From assembly GCA_009840135.1 (NCBI GenBank), contig VXOH01000160.1, forward strand, positions 1 to 33,952: 33,952 bases of DNA, given 5' to 3'. This DNA comes from Chloroflexota bacterium (lineage in GTDB: Bacteria; Chloroflexota; Dehalococcoidia; Lucifugimonadales; UBA3495). Shown here piece by piece: positions 6,293-16,162 of the stretch. The position numbers and the translations under genes were made by a program. The notes beneath the pieces were generated by a model that worked only from the letters and a program-made list of their open reading frames with translations, did not search any database and was not told where the DNA came from. How positions within the stretch are numbered: position 1 is the stretch's first letter; each line of letters starts with the position of its first letter.

Positions 6293-9200
6293 AGAGCAGA
6301 GACGCAGAAACTGAAGGACAGTCGCAGTACCGCTGGTCGCGGGTTTATGCGCCGGCTTCCCTGTTTTCGGCGGTGGTGCTGGCGGCGGTTCTTGCCATCG
6401 TCCTCGCGACAGCTATCTTCACGACGGCCATTTCCCGGGCCGACGGGCCCCCGGATTTGGGCGATGCCTTCACCCTGCCCTTCAAGCTGGAGCAGGGACG
6501 GCCGGCCCCGGCCAGGGCTTCCTCCGGGCCGAGGCAGGTCCAGACACCCGCTGCACCTACTCCTGCCCTAACTCCTGCCCCAACTCCAGGGGCGACACCG
6601 GGGGCGACACCGGGGGTAACACCAGGGCCTACCCCGTCGCCTGCGGCGGAACTTGCGGCGGAACCTACGCCCCGGCCAACGCCGGTGCCCGGTGCGCTGC
6701 ACGTGGCGGTTTCCGCCAGCCCTTCCAGTCCTGCGGTGAACCAGGCCACACAGCTGAGCGCGGTCATCTCCAACCCGCCCGAGGGTGAGAGCCCCTCCTA
6801 CAGCTGGGAGGTCGAAACCGGCGGCGCATGGAGTTCCTTCGGGAGGCAGGCCACCTGGTCCTTCATGGCGGACAGGTTGGAGTCCTGGACCTTCCGGCTC
6901 ACGGTCTCCTACGGCAACGGCGACTCGGCCACGTCGGACCCCCTGACCGTGACGTGGGTCAACCCCAACAACCGGGCCCCGGTGGTGGACACCGAGGCCG
7001 AGAACTACGCCTGGTTCGTCGGAGACATCAACGCGGCCCCGGGGGTACTGGTCAGCAAGCCCCTCTACCAGGTCTTCTCCGACCCGGACGGCGACAAGCT
7101 GACCTACGCCGTGTCCATCACCAGCGGCAACGGTCACCTGGTCAAGGAGCTCGACCTGAGACTGCCCGACGACCCCAACCGGCCGAAGATCACGTCGGTG
7201 GGCATCTTCCCGCGCTTGTTCCTGATAGCCGGGGACGACGCCGAATGGAAGGCGCTCAGCCCGCCCATCGCGGACCCGGAGCCCGTCACGGTCAGGGTGA
7301 CCGCCACGGACCTCGGCGGCCTGTCGGTCTCCCTGGAAAGCGACTACCTCGTCCACTGGGACAGCTACCCGGAGGTGGTGAGCGCCAAGGCCAGCGGCAA
7401 GGCCATCAAAGTGACCTTCGACGTAGCGGTGGAGGATGACCCCGCGCCCACCGCCGGCCAGTTCACGGTGAACGTGGCCAACACGGACGGGACGACCGGG
7501 ACCATCGCGGTCAACAGCGTATCGGTGAAGGAGAAGGTGGTAACCTTGGCGCTGGCCTCGGCGCCGCAGCCGGGGCAGACCGTGACCCTGGACTACGCCA
7601 ACGACTACGACACGCCGCTGAAGCGGGCCATCGGCGGCAGCCCCTCACTCGGCTTCACCGGGCTGGCTGTTGATTTGGCGTTGTTGAACCCTCCTGGAGC
7701 GCCGGAGAACTTTGCGGTGAGCGTCCAGCGGGGCCAACTGGCCTTGTTGGCGACAGGGGATGCGGTAGAGGGCGCGACGTCGTACAAGCTGCGCTGGCGG
7801 CAGGTCGGCGGCGAATTTGAGGCAGCCAACGCCACCACTGTCTCGGACACCACTACCACCATCACCGTGTCGGGCTACGGGGAGTGGGAGGTGCGGCTGC
7901 AGGGCTGCAACGACAACGGTTGCAGTCCGGAGGCTGGAGATTCGGAGGATGAGGTGCCGGTGCTCCGGTTGAGCCTGGAGCCGGCCCCGGAAGCCGGAGG
8001 TCAATCACGGGCCCGGAGCGTCACCCCAACCCGCAACCCTGCGGCAGACGGGAACTCATACACGGCCGGCTGGGGACCGGCCGGGGCGCAGTCCCAACCG
8101 GATGCTTCCCGGCAAACCCGCGGCCTCGATGGTCCGTCGGACGCGGTCGGCTCGAGGTCAGCCGACACGACCGACACCACGCCGCCCAGGCTGGTGAGGG
8201 GCGAGATTGACGGCGACACCATGACCTTCTACTTCAACGAGGCGCTGGACGAGAATGCGACGGGGTCCCGGTTCCGGGTGACCCTGTACTTCAGGAATGG
8301 TTGGACCAACTTCACCGCCCATCCGAGCAGGGTGGAGGTTAGCGGGAACCAGGTGACGGTGCACGGCCTGTCCCAAAGAGGGTGGCCGGGATACGAGCGG
8401 GCGCTGGTGGGACGGAGTGTGCAGGCTTATTACTACAAGGATGACCGCGTCGTTCCGGCTGGGCAGCGGTTGCGGGACCTGGCCGGCAACGAGGTATTGA
8501 CGCGCCATAGCAGTCCCGGCGGTTACTTTCCGGCGACGCGCACCATCTGGTTGCGGAACCTCACGGCGCTACCGACGCTCCAGAGCGCGACAGCGCACCT
8601 GGACCGGTTGACCCTGACCTTCGACGAGACACTGGACGGGAACTCGGTGCCGGCGGCCGGCGCGTTCACGGTTTCGGTGAATCGCAGCACGGTGAGCCTG
8701 GCCAGCGTCGACCCCGTGGCCGTGTCCGGAGACACCGTCACCTTGGTCCTGGCTTCGCCGGTGGAGTCAACCGACGCGGTGACGGTGAGCTACGCCAAAC
8801 CGTCGGAACGCCCGCTGCGGGACCCGGACGGCGCGGTGGAGAGCTTCTCCTCCGCAACGAACCTGGTCGGGGTGACGCCCACGGTGTCCGCGGTGAAGTT
8901 GTCGTCAGATGCGGGCGCCGACCGGACCTACACCATCGGCGAAACCATCCGGGTGACGCTGACCTTTGGCGCTGCGGTGGACGTGGACACCACCGGCGGC
9001 AGGCCGCGCCTCAAGATCAAGCTGGATCCGGCCCACGGGGAGCGGTTAGCGGACTACACCGAGGGCAGCGGCACGAGCCAGCTGGTGTTCGCCTACACGG
9101 TGGCGGAGCCGGATCGTTCCACCCGGGGCGTCGCCGTGCTGGGCAACACGCTGGAGCTCAACGGCGGCGCGATTCGCTCCATATCTACGCAGAGGGATGT

Positions 9201-11067
9201 GCCCCTGGGTCACGCGGGACAGGACCACGACCCGGACCACACCGTGGACTGGCAGCAAAGGGAGATCGGGGCTCCCTGGGTAACCGGTGTGGCCATTACT
9301 TCGGACCCTGGCGCTGACCACATATACGGACTTGATGAGACCGTCCAGGTGACGGCGACTTTCAACGAGGCTGTAAACGTCACCGGCGCGCCCCGGCTGA
9401 AAATCAAGATGGCCCCGACCTACAGGGAGAGGCTGGCGAACTACGACAGCGGTAGCGGCACGACCGAGCTGGTATTCTCCTACCCGGTGGTGGCGGGGAA
9501 CCTTTCCTATCGTGGCGTAGCCGTGCTCGGGGGTACGCTGGAACTGAACGGCGGCACAATCCGCTCCACGGCGGCGACCCCGGTGAACGCTTACCTTTGG
9601 CACAGCGGGTTGGGCCACAACCCGGAACACCGGGTTGATGGCGCTGGGCCTTCCCTTGTAGGCGTGTCCGTGAACGGAACGAAGGTCTCGGTGTCATACA
9701 ACGAATCGCTGGATGCCGATTCGCTCCCTCCAGCCAGTGCCTTTACGGTGAAACGGACCCCGCAGGGAGGCAGCGAGGAAACGGTTGGCCTGAGCGGGTC
9801 GCCCGCCATCGCCGGCGGCGCGGTCCTCCTGACCTTGGCCAGCGCGGTGGCGGCGACCGATACGGCCGTGAAGGTGAGCTATACCAGGCCCACCGCGGCC
9901 GGCGTCAGCAAGTTGAAGGACGCCTTCGGCAACGAAGCGACCAGCTTCACCGATCGGGCAGCCGACGCCACCGACACCACTCCGCCCAGGCCGGTGCGAG
10001 GAGAGATTGACGGTGGCAAAGTAACCATCTACTTCAGCGAACCGCTGGACGATGCCTACGAGAGTTATGGGCCTCCCGCTGTGAATGAGAACCACTTCCG
10101 TGTGTATTTGAGGTTCGGAAGATTCCCGGGCATTCCGCCGAAGTACATCCAATGCGAGACAATCCCCTTCACTATCAGTTTTCGCGCGACACCGCAGGAG
10201 GTGACTATTGACGGCAACCGGGTGGAGCTGATCGAAATTGGGCATGGACATGGGAACAGAAGGCTTCGAGCCAGCGTGGGCTTGGAAACACCTTATGTCT
10301 TTTTCTCGGTATATTCGGACTCCCATGCCAAGACCCTCCGTGACCTTGCCGGCAACGCGGCTAGCGAGGCCGAAGTAACTTTGGACAATGTAACCCATCT
10401 GCCCTCGCCGGAGCGCGCCACGGTGGATGGGGCCCGCTTGACCCTGACCTTCAGCGCCCCAATGGACGGGGGCAGGGTTCCGGCGGCAGACGCCTTCACG
10501 GTGAAGGTGAACGGCAGCGAAGTCAGCCTGGCCGGTTCCAATCCCGTGTCCGTATTGGGCCGCGAGGTTACGCTGACCCTGGCTGCGGCGGTGGCGTCAG
10601 GAGATGCCGTTACGGTGAACTACGAGATACCGGAGAGCAATTTCCTGCAGAACGTGATCTGCGAGTACGCGCCCAGCTTCAACGATCAGGACGTGACCAA
10701 TAACACGCCCCCCTGGGAGGCCACGCTGACGGCGGGGCCTTCGGGCCAGAGTGGGAACGGTTGCCGGACCGGTTCTGACACGCTGTGCAGCAGCGCGCTT
10801 TCGGCAGCCTCCTTCACGGTGGGAACCACAACTTATCAGGTCAATATTCTCGCCGCCGGCGTAGATTCAGGCACGTCACTGGGCTTCGTGGAACTGGAGC
10901 TGGACCAGGAGATTCCCACGACCTGGACGCTGCATGTGGGCTCCAATGATGGGCTCGCCGTCTCGTCCGCGACCCGTTCCAACGGCAACAAGAACGCGCG
11001 CTGGCACCCCGTCAACTGGGGCATTGGAAATGGCGACGTGCTCACGGTGAGCCTGAAGGAGCAATAG
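6289..11067 (+). CDS. giant secreted SWM/cadherin-like multidomain protein (array member 2)
   Basis: 1592 residues from TTG 6289 (GGAGG six bases upstream). It begins with the same signal segment and leader motif (DGPPDLGDAFTLPF, LEQGRP) and a long Pro/Thr/Ala linker as the FN3 proteins, but the body is different. Approximate order: PKD-like domain 138-223; cadherin-like domain 228-360 (DPDGDKLTYAV, VTVRVTATD); SWM-type repeat 365-460; one FN3-like domain 465-560; a low-complexity hinge; two more SWM-type repeats to about 860; two copies of a domain with DxIYGLDETVQVTATF / NTLELNGGAIRS patterns (about 870-1085); three SWM-type repeats to about 1440; and a C-terminal domain ending GNGDVLTVSLKEQ, a pattern common at the ends of such proteins. 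SWM-type repeats show the pattern LTLTF, AFTV, TLAS and VTVSY. Calcium-binding-like DxDGD sits at about 265. Likely an extracellular adhesive or structural filament; no enzyme or wall-anchor motif is visible. Confidence 0.88.
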   Translation: MKSRDAETEGQSQYRWSRVYAPASLFSAVVLAAVLAIVLATAIFTTAISRADGPPDLGDAFTLPFKLEQGRPAPARASSGPRQVQTPAAPTPALTPAPTPGATPGATPGVTPGPTPSPAAELAAEPTPRPTPVPGALHVAVSASPSSPAVNQATQLSAVISNPPEGESPSYSWEVETGGAWSSFGRQATWSFMADRLESWTFRLTVSYGNGDSATSDPLTVTWVNPNNRAPVVDTEAENYAWFVGDINAAPGVLVSKPLYQVFSDPDGDKLTYAVSITSGNGHLVKELDLRLPDDPNRPKITSVGIFPRLFLIAGDDAEWKALSPPIADPEPVTVRVTATDLGGLSVSLESDYLVHWDSYPEVVSAKASGKAIKVTFDVAVEDDPAPTAGQFTVNVANTDGTTGTIAVNSVSVKEKVVTLALASAPQPGQTVTLDYANDYDTPLKRAIGGSPSLGFTGLAVDLALLNPPGAPENFAVSVQRGQLALLATGDAVEGATSYKLRWRQVGGEFEAANATTVSDTTTTITVSGYGEWEVRLQGCNDNGCSPEAGDSEDEVPVLRLSLEPAPEAGGQSRARSVTPTRNPAADGNSYTAGWGPAGAQSQPDASRQTRGLDGPSDAVGSRSADTTDTTPPRLVRGEIDGDTMTFYFNEALDENATGSRFRVTLYFRNGWTNFTAHPSRVEVSGNQVTVHGLSQRGWPGYERALVGRSVQAYYYKDDRVVPAGQRLRDLAGNEVLTRHSSPGGYFPATRTIWLRNLTALPTLQSATAHLDRLTLTFDETLDGNSVPAAGAFTVSVNRSTVSLASVDPVAVSGDTVTLVLASPVESTDAVTVSYAKPSERPLRDPDGAVESFSSATNLVGVTPTVSAVKLSSDAGADRTYTIGETIRVTLTFGAAVDVDTTGGRPRLKIKLDPAHGERLADYTEGSGTSQLVFAYTVAEPDRSTRGVAVLGNTLELNGGAIRSISTQRDVPLGHAGQDHDPDHTVDWQQREIGAPWVTGVAITSDPGADHIYGLDETVQVTATFNEAVNVTGAPRLKIKMAPTYRERLANYDSGSGTTELVFSYPVVAGNLSYRGVAVLGGTLELNGGTIRSTAATPVNAYLWHSGLGHNPEHRVDGAGPSLVGVSVNGTKVSVSYNESLDADSLPPASAFTVKRTPQGGSEETVGLSGSPAIAGGAVLLTLASAVAATDTAVKVSYTRPTAAGVSKLKDAFGNEATSFTDRAADATDTTPPRPVRGEIDGGKVTIYFSEPLDDAYESYGPPAVNENHFRVYLRFGRFPGIPPKYIQCETIPFTISFRATPQEVTIDGNRVELIEIGHGHGNRRLRASVGLETPYVFFSVYSDSHAKTLRDLAGNAASEAEVTLDNVTHLPSPERATVDGARLTLTFSAPMDGGRVPAADAFTVKVNGSEVSLAGSNPVSVLGREVTLTLAAAVASGDAVTVNYEIPESNFLQNVICEYAPSFNDQDVTNNTPPWEATLTAGPSGQSGNGCRTGSDTLCSSALSAASFTVGTTTYQVNILAAGVDSGTSLGFVELELDQEIPTTWTLHVGSNDGLAVSSATRSNGNKNARWHPVNWGIGNGDVLTVSLKEQ

Positions 11068-11118
11068 GGGTCCCGCCGATTTCCAGAGAAGCGGTGGACC
11101 AGGAAACAATCTCAATAG

Positions 11119-11157
11119 TCCCCTCTCCCAGCGGGAGAGGGTTAGGGTGAAGGCGAG
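11119..11157 (+). repeat. intergenic palindromic repeat, copy 2
   Basis: TCCCCTCTCCC and GGGAGAGGG flank a short AGC loop and can pair over nine or more bases, followed by TTAGGGTGAAGGCG. It is placed between the stop of array member 2 and the ribosome site of member 3. Confidence 0.75.
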
Positions 11158-11158
11158 A

Positions 11159-11179
11159 ATGGCAGGAGGCAAATCTTGA
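11159..11179 (+). promoter_or_regulatory. hexapeptide leader ORF (MAGGKS) overlapping TTG 11176
   Basis: Same sequence as before member 2. Here one base of the upstream GAGGAATGG is missing (GAGAATGG), so no upstream start is in frame with the following gene and TTG 11176 is the first usable start. This copy decides the start codon for the whole set. Confidence 0.5.
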
Positions 11180-13788
11180 AAATCAGAGACGCAGGAATTG
11201 AAGGACAGTCGCCGTCGCGATGGTATCGGGCCTACGGGCCTGCCGCCCTGTTTTCGGCGGTGGTCCTGGCCGTCGTCTTCGCCATCGTCCTGACGACGGC
11301 CCTGTTCACCACGGCCATTTCCCGGGCCGACGGGCCCCCGGATTTGGGCGATGCCTTCACCCTGCCCTTCAAGCTGGAGCAGGGACGGCCGGCCCCGGCC
11401 AGGGCTTCCTCCGTGCCGAGGCAGGCGCAGACCCCTACTCCGCCAACCCCTGCCGCAACCCCGGGGCCGACACCGGAGCCGGTGGCCCCGTCCACGCCGC
11501 CCAACGTCAGGGCATACCCCCTTTCGTACAGCGCCATCGAAATCGAGTGGGGCAAGCCCGAGGGAGCGGTGGACGGGTTCGAGGTCCAGGTATCGGCGGA
11601 CGGCGGCAAGACCTGGCAACCGCTGGCCGGCAAGGCGCGCCTGACGGACCCGGCGGGGCGGCTGTACACCTGGTACCAGCACCACGGGCTGCCAGGAAAC
11701 CGGACCAGGCACTACCAGGTACGGGCGGGCAACGGCGACGCCTGGAGCGACTGGAGCTCTGCGGTATCCGCCACCACCTATTCCACCGACGCGCCAAACC
11801 TGTCGGTGGAACCCCGGGGCAGGTACTCGCTGGAAATCACGTGGGGGTTGCCCAGCGCTGCCGGCGCCATAACGGGTTGGACGCTGGAGGTATCGGAGGA
11901 CGCGCCCGCGCCGGGAACCGTCACCTTCTACCTGCCCATAGGCGGCCCGTCGGGGGCCTACCGGGTCCGACAGCCCTCTTACGACAGCAAACAAAGCTGG
12001 GCCCCGTTGGCCACGCTGGCAGCGGAAGACCGCAGCTACACCCACAGCGGGCTGCAGCCGGGGGACACCAGGTACTACCGCCTCCGGGCCATTACCGACG
12101 TGGGCACGCCTCCGTGGTCCGGTGGCGCAGACCACGCCACTACCCGCCTGGGCGGCCTTCCCGCCGCGCCCGTCCTTACCGCCTGGGCCAACGGGCAAAC
12201 GGAGATAGTCCTGTCCTGGACCAAGCCCGCCGACGGGGGCTTCAAGATAATCAGCTATGACTATCAGGAGTCGCCTGATGGACAGCACTGGATAATAGAC
12301 CGTCACACTGTCCGCTCCGTTTCCAAAGGTTCCAACGATACTGTCACTACCTACACCGTCCGCTCCATTTCCAGTGATGCCGACGATACCATGCAGACCT
12401 TCGAAGGAGTAGGCGGACCCGGAACCACCCGGTATTACCGGGTGCGCGCCAGGACCGTCAGCGGCCCCGGCCCCTGGTCCAATCCCGCCAGCGCGACCAC
12501 CGAAAACGGCGGGTCCGGCAAGCCGAGCGGACTGAAAGGGACGGTGGGGACCACCTGGGCGGAACTGTCCTGGAACGCCGCGCCGGAGGGCGAACCGCCC
12601 ATTACCGGCTACCAGGTGCAGCGGGTTGAAGAAGAGGGATCCGGCTTCCACATCCCCTGGAAGAATGCGGGCACAACCGGCGCGGGGACTTTGACCTTCC
12701 GGGACACCGGGCTGAAACCTGACGCTACTTACGTTTACCGGATAGCGGCCCGTTACCGCACGGGACTGGGGCCGTGGTCGACCCAGGGGCCAGCGCCTGA
12801 ACATTTCCTGGCGGATACGAAACCTCTCCCGCCGGCCGCTCCCAAGCTCACTGCCCAGGCCAAGACCCTCGACGGCGGCCCAGCCAAAAATCTTAACCCA
12901 TTTCAGCAGTTTATTGACGTGGCCTGGACCAAACCCTCAACCGTTTACAACCTGCCTTATAGGATCGACTACTATCTCGATCGGTCGGCCAATGGAAGAG
13001 ATGGCTGGGAAGACAAAACGTACTACGGAACCAATAACGAATACAGAGACTACGATGTAGATCCCGGCGAGACGTGGTACTACCGCGTCCGCGCCGAAAT
13101 AGCTCGTGCTGAACTTGGTCCATGGTCCGCGGTGGCCAGCGCCACCGTAAGGGCGGCACTGCCCTCGTCACTGCCCTACCTGACCTCTGCTGCCGCAGTG
13201 GAAGACCGCATCGAAATCAGATGGAAGCCGCCAACATACGACGGCGGCAGCCCGCTCACCGGCTATGAAATCCAGGTTTCCACCGAGGGCTACCGCGACA
13301 AATCGAAGTATAAGACCGTGGCGACGCCATCGGCCTCCGCCACGACCTACAGCCATACGGGGCTGGAGCCGGATTCCGAGTATTGCTACCGCTACCGGGC
13401 GAAAAACTCGGAAGGCTGGAGCGAATGGCAAGACGGCAGTTTCCACCGCCAGTGTTTCCATACGGGGCCGGTATTGCCCGCGACGCCCAGCATGACCGTC
13501 GCGGCCAGCGGAACGACGGGGGTCAAGGTGTCCTGGACCCAGGCCAGCAAGCCGGGCGTAACGGTAACCGATTTCAGCGTCGGAGTGTCTCATAACGGCG
13601 TGTCATGGGTCGTCGTCGCCAACCCGGCCGCCGAGGACAGGAGCCTCACCATCTCCTACGCCGACATTCGAATTTCTTTCCCTACGATTGAGGAACTGGC
13701 AAAGGTATATATCCATGTTCGGGCACGGTCTGCGAATGGGGACAGTCCTCGGTCCCAGCTCCGCAGCATCGCCATACCGGAAGAATGA
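11176..13788 (+). CDS. secreted protein with seven FN3 domains (array member 3)
   Basis: 870 residues from TTG 11176, the only upstream start in frame because of a one-base deletion before it; GGAGG lies six bases upstream. Signal segment 21-46 with likely cleavage after A51 (AISRA-DGPP), leader motif 52-85, Pro/Thr linker to 104. FN3 domains at about 105-202, 205-323, 328-442, 448-548, 551-660, 662-764 and 767-869. The third domain contains an imperfect 16-residue tandem duplication (377-392 and 393-408, both x-TVRS-[VI]-S). The fifth and sixth domains resemble those of members 6 and 7, the first two those of member 4, consistent with patchwise exchange. Adhesive or spacer role at the surface is inferred from FN3 content. 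No C-terminal anchor. Confidence 0.92.
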   Translation: MKIRDAGIEGQSPSRWYRAYGPAALFSAVVLAVVFAIVLTTALFTTAISRADGPPDLGDAFTLPFKLEQGRPAPARASSVPRQAQTPTPPTPAATPGPTPEPVAPSTPPNVRAYPLSYSAIEIEWGKPEGAVDGFEVQVSADGGKTWQPLAGKARLTDPAGRLYTWYQHHGLPGNRTRHYQVRAGNGDAWSDWSSAVSATTYSTDAPNLSVEPRGRYSLEITWGLPSAAGAITGWTLEVSEDAPAPGTVTFYLPIGGPSGAYRVRQPSYDSKQSWAPLATLAAEDRSYTHSGLQPGDTRYYRLRAITDVGTPPWSGGADHATTRLGGLPAAPVLTAWANGQTEIVLSWTKPADGGFKIISYDYQESPDGQHWIIDRHTVRSVSKGSNDTVTTYTVRSISSDADDTMQTFEGVGGPGTTRYYRVRARTVSGPGPWSNPASATTENGGSGKPSGLKGTVGTTWAELSWNAAPEGEPPITGYQVQRVEEEGSGFHIPWKNAGTTGAGTLTFRDTGLKPDATYVYRIAARYRTGLGPWSTQGPAPEHFLADTKPLPPAAPKLTAQAKTLDGGPAKNLNPFQQFIDVAWTKPSTVYNLPYRIDYYLDRSANGRDGWEDKTYYGTNNEYRDYDVDPGETWYYRVRAEIARAELGPWSAVASATVRAALPSSLPYLTSAAAVEDRIEIRWKPPTYDGGSPLTGYEIQVSTEGYRDKSKYKTVATPSASATTYSHTGLEPDSEYCYRYRAKNSEGWSEWQDGSFHRQCFHTGPVLPATPSMTVAASGTTGVKVSWTQASKPGVTVTDFSVGVSHNGVSWVVVANPAAEDRSLTISYADIRISFPTIEELAKVYIHVRARSANGDSPRSQLRSIAIPEE

Positions 13789-13808
13789 TGAATGAACCTA
13801 GAGACAAG

Positions 13809-13847
13809 TCCCCTCTCCCCTGGCGGGAGAGGGTTGGGTGAGGGCGA
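13809..13847 (+). repeat. intergenic palindromic repeat, copy 3
   Basis: TCCCCTCTCCCC-TGGC-GGGAGAGGG followed by TTGGGTGAGGGCG, between members 3 and 4. The downstream mini-ORF start is ATC instead of ATG here, so this is the only one of the six copies of the 5' module without the hexapeptide ORF. Confidence 0.75.
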
Positions 13848-13867
13848 GGAATCGCAGGAGGCAAATC

Positions 13868-16081
13868 TTGAGTAGCAGAGACGCAAAAACTGAACGACAA
13901 TCGCCGTCCCGTTGGTCCCGGGCCTTTGCCCCGGCGGCCCTGGTATCGGCGTCGGTCCTTGCTGTTTTCCTCACCGCGATTCTCTTTACCACCGCCGTTT
14001 CCCGGGCCGACGGGCCCCCGGATTTGGGCGGGGCCTTCACCCTGCCCTTCAAGCTGGAGCAGGGCAGGCCGGCGCCGGTCAGGGCGTCCTCGGTGCCGAG
14101 GCAGGCGCAGACCCCTACTCCGCCGACTCCTGCCGCAACCCCGGGGCCGACACCGGAGCCAGTGGCCCCGTCCACGCCGCCCAACGTCAACGCCTACCCC
14201 ATCGCGTACAACATCATCGAAATCGAATGGGGCAAGCCGGAGGGAGAGGTGGACGGCTTTGAGGTACAGGTATCGGCGGATGACGGCAAAACCTGGCGTC
14301 TGCTGGCCGGCAAGTCCAGCCTGACGGACCCGGCGGGGCGGCTGTACACCTGGACCCAGCAGAGCGGGCTGAAAGTGAACCAGACCAGGCATTACCAGGT
14401 ACGGGCGGGCAACGGCGACGCCTGGAGCGAGTGGAGTTCGTCGGTATCCGCCACCACCTATTCCACCTCCGAACCCAGCCTGACGGTGCAAGCTCTCGGC
14501 AAGAACGACCTGAAAATCTCGTGGGGAATGCCCAGCCATCACGCCACGGTTACGGGCTGGCGCCTCGAGGTCTCCAAGGATGCGCCGGCGCAGCAGTTCG
14601 TCAGCTTCCTCTTGCCATTGGGTAAACCGGGTGGCTACCTGGCCCGACAGCCGGCGTATGACAGCAAGCAAAGCTGGACCCAGTTGGCCACGCTGGCGGC
14701 GGCAGACCGCAGCTACACCCACAGCGGGCTGGCGCCTGGGGATACCAGGTACTATCGCCTCCGGCCGGTGACTGACGTTGGCTCGACCTCATGGTCCCAG
14801 GGCACGGACCACGCCACTACCCTTACAACCTCCCTTCCCGCAGCGCCCACCCTTACCGTCCAGGCCAAGGGAAAAACGGAAATAGTCCTGACCTGGACCC
14901 AGCCCGCCGACCGGGGCTTTCCGATAACCGGGTACGAATGGCAGGAATCGGCGGACGGCAGTGACTGGACGGACCTTGGCTCCGGCTCGGCAGAGCAAAC
15001 CAGTGCAACCATCGACATAAGAGAGCGCGGACTGGCCCGGCATTACCGGGTACGAGCCCGGAATGCCGAGGGCCTGGGCCCCTGGTCTCCGTCCGCCAGC
15101 GCCACTCCCGAAAGAGTCAAGCCCGGCGACCCGGAGTGGCCCAGAGAGGTGGACGCCGGGACTACCTGGGTGGAGGTGGCCTGGGATGCAGCAAAGAAGG
15201 GCGATTTGCCCATTACGGGCTACCAGGTACAGAGCGCCAAAGAAAACAACTCCGGCGAAAGGATGGGATGGAAGGATGTGGGCAGCACCGGCCCTTCGAC
15301 CCTGACCTTCAGGCATACCGGGCTGCAGCCAGGCACTTTCTATTTCTATCGGGTGGCGGCCCGTGACCGTGAGGGGCTGGGCCCGTGGTCGTGGGCGCCA
15401 TATGGTATCAGAGCGCGGACGGTAGGCGTGCCGCCAGCCGCGCCCAAAATTACCGCCAAGGCCGGGGAGCGCGACAATGGCGCCCACTGGTCTCCCGCTT
15501 ACCGATACACGGTCTGGATTGAGCTGGACTGGGACGAACCCGAAAGGCGCAATGGTGGCATTCGCGATTTTTTCTACAAGGTGCAGTGGTCCCCGGACGG
15601 CAAGAACTGGCGCGATGAAGACCCGTTATATCCCGTGGGGAATGCTCGCGGCCAGGACCAGGAAGTGGGCTACGGCGAGACGCGGTACTACCGCGTGAAG
15701 GCCAATAACAGACGTAACGGCGCCGACCCTAGTCCGTGGTCCAATGTGGCCAGCGCCACCACCAGGGTGGTGGTGCCCTCCAGTCCAGGCATAAGCTTTG
15801 GCAGTACCAGTGAGAACACCATCGAAGTCGGATGGTATCCGCCTGATTCCGATGGCGGCAGAGACATCGCCAGCTACGAAATTCAGGTTTCGGAGGATGG
15901 CCACCATGAGACTGCCAGTTGGTCAAAGTTGGTCAGTCCGTCCGCCGGGTCCGAGCGTGTTTACGTTCACAGCGGACTGCAGCCGGCTACCAAATACTGC
16001 TACCGCATCCGGGCCAAGAACTCGGTCGGCTGGAGCGATTGGAACCATGGCTTCAACTTTTGCGCCAGGACAACTGAATGA
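13868..16081 (+). CDS. secreted protein with six FN3 domains (array member 4)
   Basis: 737 residues from TTG 13868 with GGAGG six bases upstream. Signal segment about 20-43, predicted cleavage after A47 in VSRA-DGPP, then the leader motif with LEQGRPAPVRASS and a TPTPPTPAATPGPTPEP linker almost identical to that of member 3. Six FN3 domains fill about 100-737; the seventh domain present in members 1, 3 and 5 is absent and the protein ends shortly after the sixth (NSVGWSDW, then FNFCARTTE). Repeated signs include SYTHSGL, DTRYYRLR, ITGYEWQES and GLGPWS. Signal peptide and leader are nearly the same as in member 5, pointing to recent duplication or conversion of the 5' end. A GTG at 13838 would extend the N-terminus by ten residues but is excluded by comparison with member 3. 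Confidence 0.91.
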   Translation: MSSRDAKTERQSPSRWSRAFAPAALVSASVLAVFLTAILFTTAVSRADGPPDLGGAFTLPFKLEQGRPAPVRASSVPRQAQTPTPPTPAATPGPTPEPVAPSTPPNVNAYPIAYNIIEIEWGKPEGEVDGFEVQVSADDGKTWRLLAGKSSLTDPAGRLYTWTQQSGLKVNQTRHYQVRAGNGDAWSEWSSSVSATTYSTSEPSLTVQALGKNDLKISWGMPSHHATVTGWRLEVSKDAPAQQFVSFLLPLGKPGGYLARQPAYDSKQSWTQLATLAAADRSYTHSGLAPGDTRYYRLRPVTDVGSTSWSQGTDHATTLTTSLPAAPTLTVQAKGKTEIVLTWTQPADRGFPITGYEWQESADGSDWTDLGSGSAEQTSATIDIRERGLARHYRVRARNAEGLGPWSPSASATPERVKPGDPEWPREVDAGTTWVEVAWDAAKKGDLPITGYQVQSAKENNSGERMGWKDVGSTGPSTLTFRHTGLQPGTFYFYRVAARDREGLGPWSWAPYGIRARTVGVPPAAPKITAKAGERDNGAHWSPAYRYTVWIELDWDEPERRNGGIRDFFYKVQWSPDGKNWRDEDPLYPVGNARGQDQEVGYGETRYYRVKANNRRNGADPSPWSNVASATTRVVVPSSPGISFGSTSENTIEVGWYPPDSDGGRDIASYEIQVSEDGHHETASWSKLVSPSAGSERVYVHSGLQPATKYCYRIRAKNSVGWSDWNHGFNFCARTTE

Positions 16082-16100
16082 GCGCCGGCGGCTGAACAAG

Positions 16101-16138
16101 TCCCCTCTCCCCCGGGGAGAGTGTCAGGGTGAGGGCGA
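16101..16138 (+). repeat. intergenic palindromic repeat, copy 4
   Basis: TCCCCTCTCCCCCGGGGAGA then GTGTCAGGGTGAGGGCG. One substitution (GAGTGT for GAGGGT) weakens the stem compared with the other copies. Confidence 0.75.
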
Positions 16139-16141
16139 GGA

Positions 16142-16162
16142 ATGGCAGGAGGCAAATCTTGA
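16142..16162 (+). promoter_or_regulatory. hexapeptide leader ORF (MAGGKS) overlapping TTG 16159
   Basis: ATG-GCA-GGA-GGC-AAA-TCT-TGA, with TGA overlapping the TTG start of member 5 and GGAGG inside the mini-ORF. Confidence 0.45.

Noticed and set aside
10876-12804. Minus-strand frame of 642 residues
   Set aside because: Lies opposite array members 2 and 3; it has no ribosome site, and the same Gly/Pro/Arg-rich phrases recur opposite every paralog, as expected from antisense of repeated GC-rich genes.
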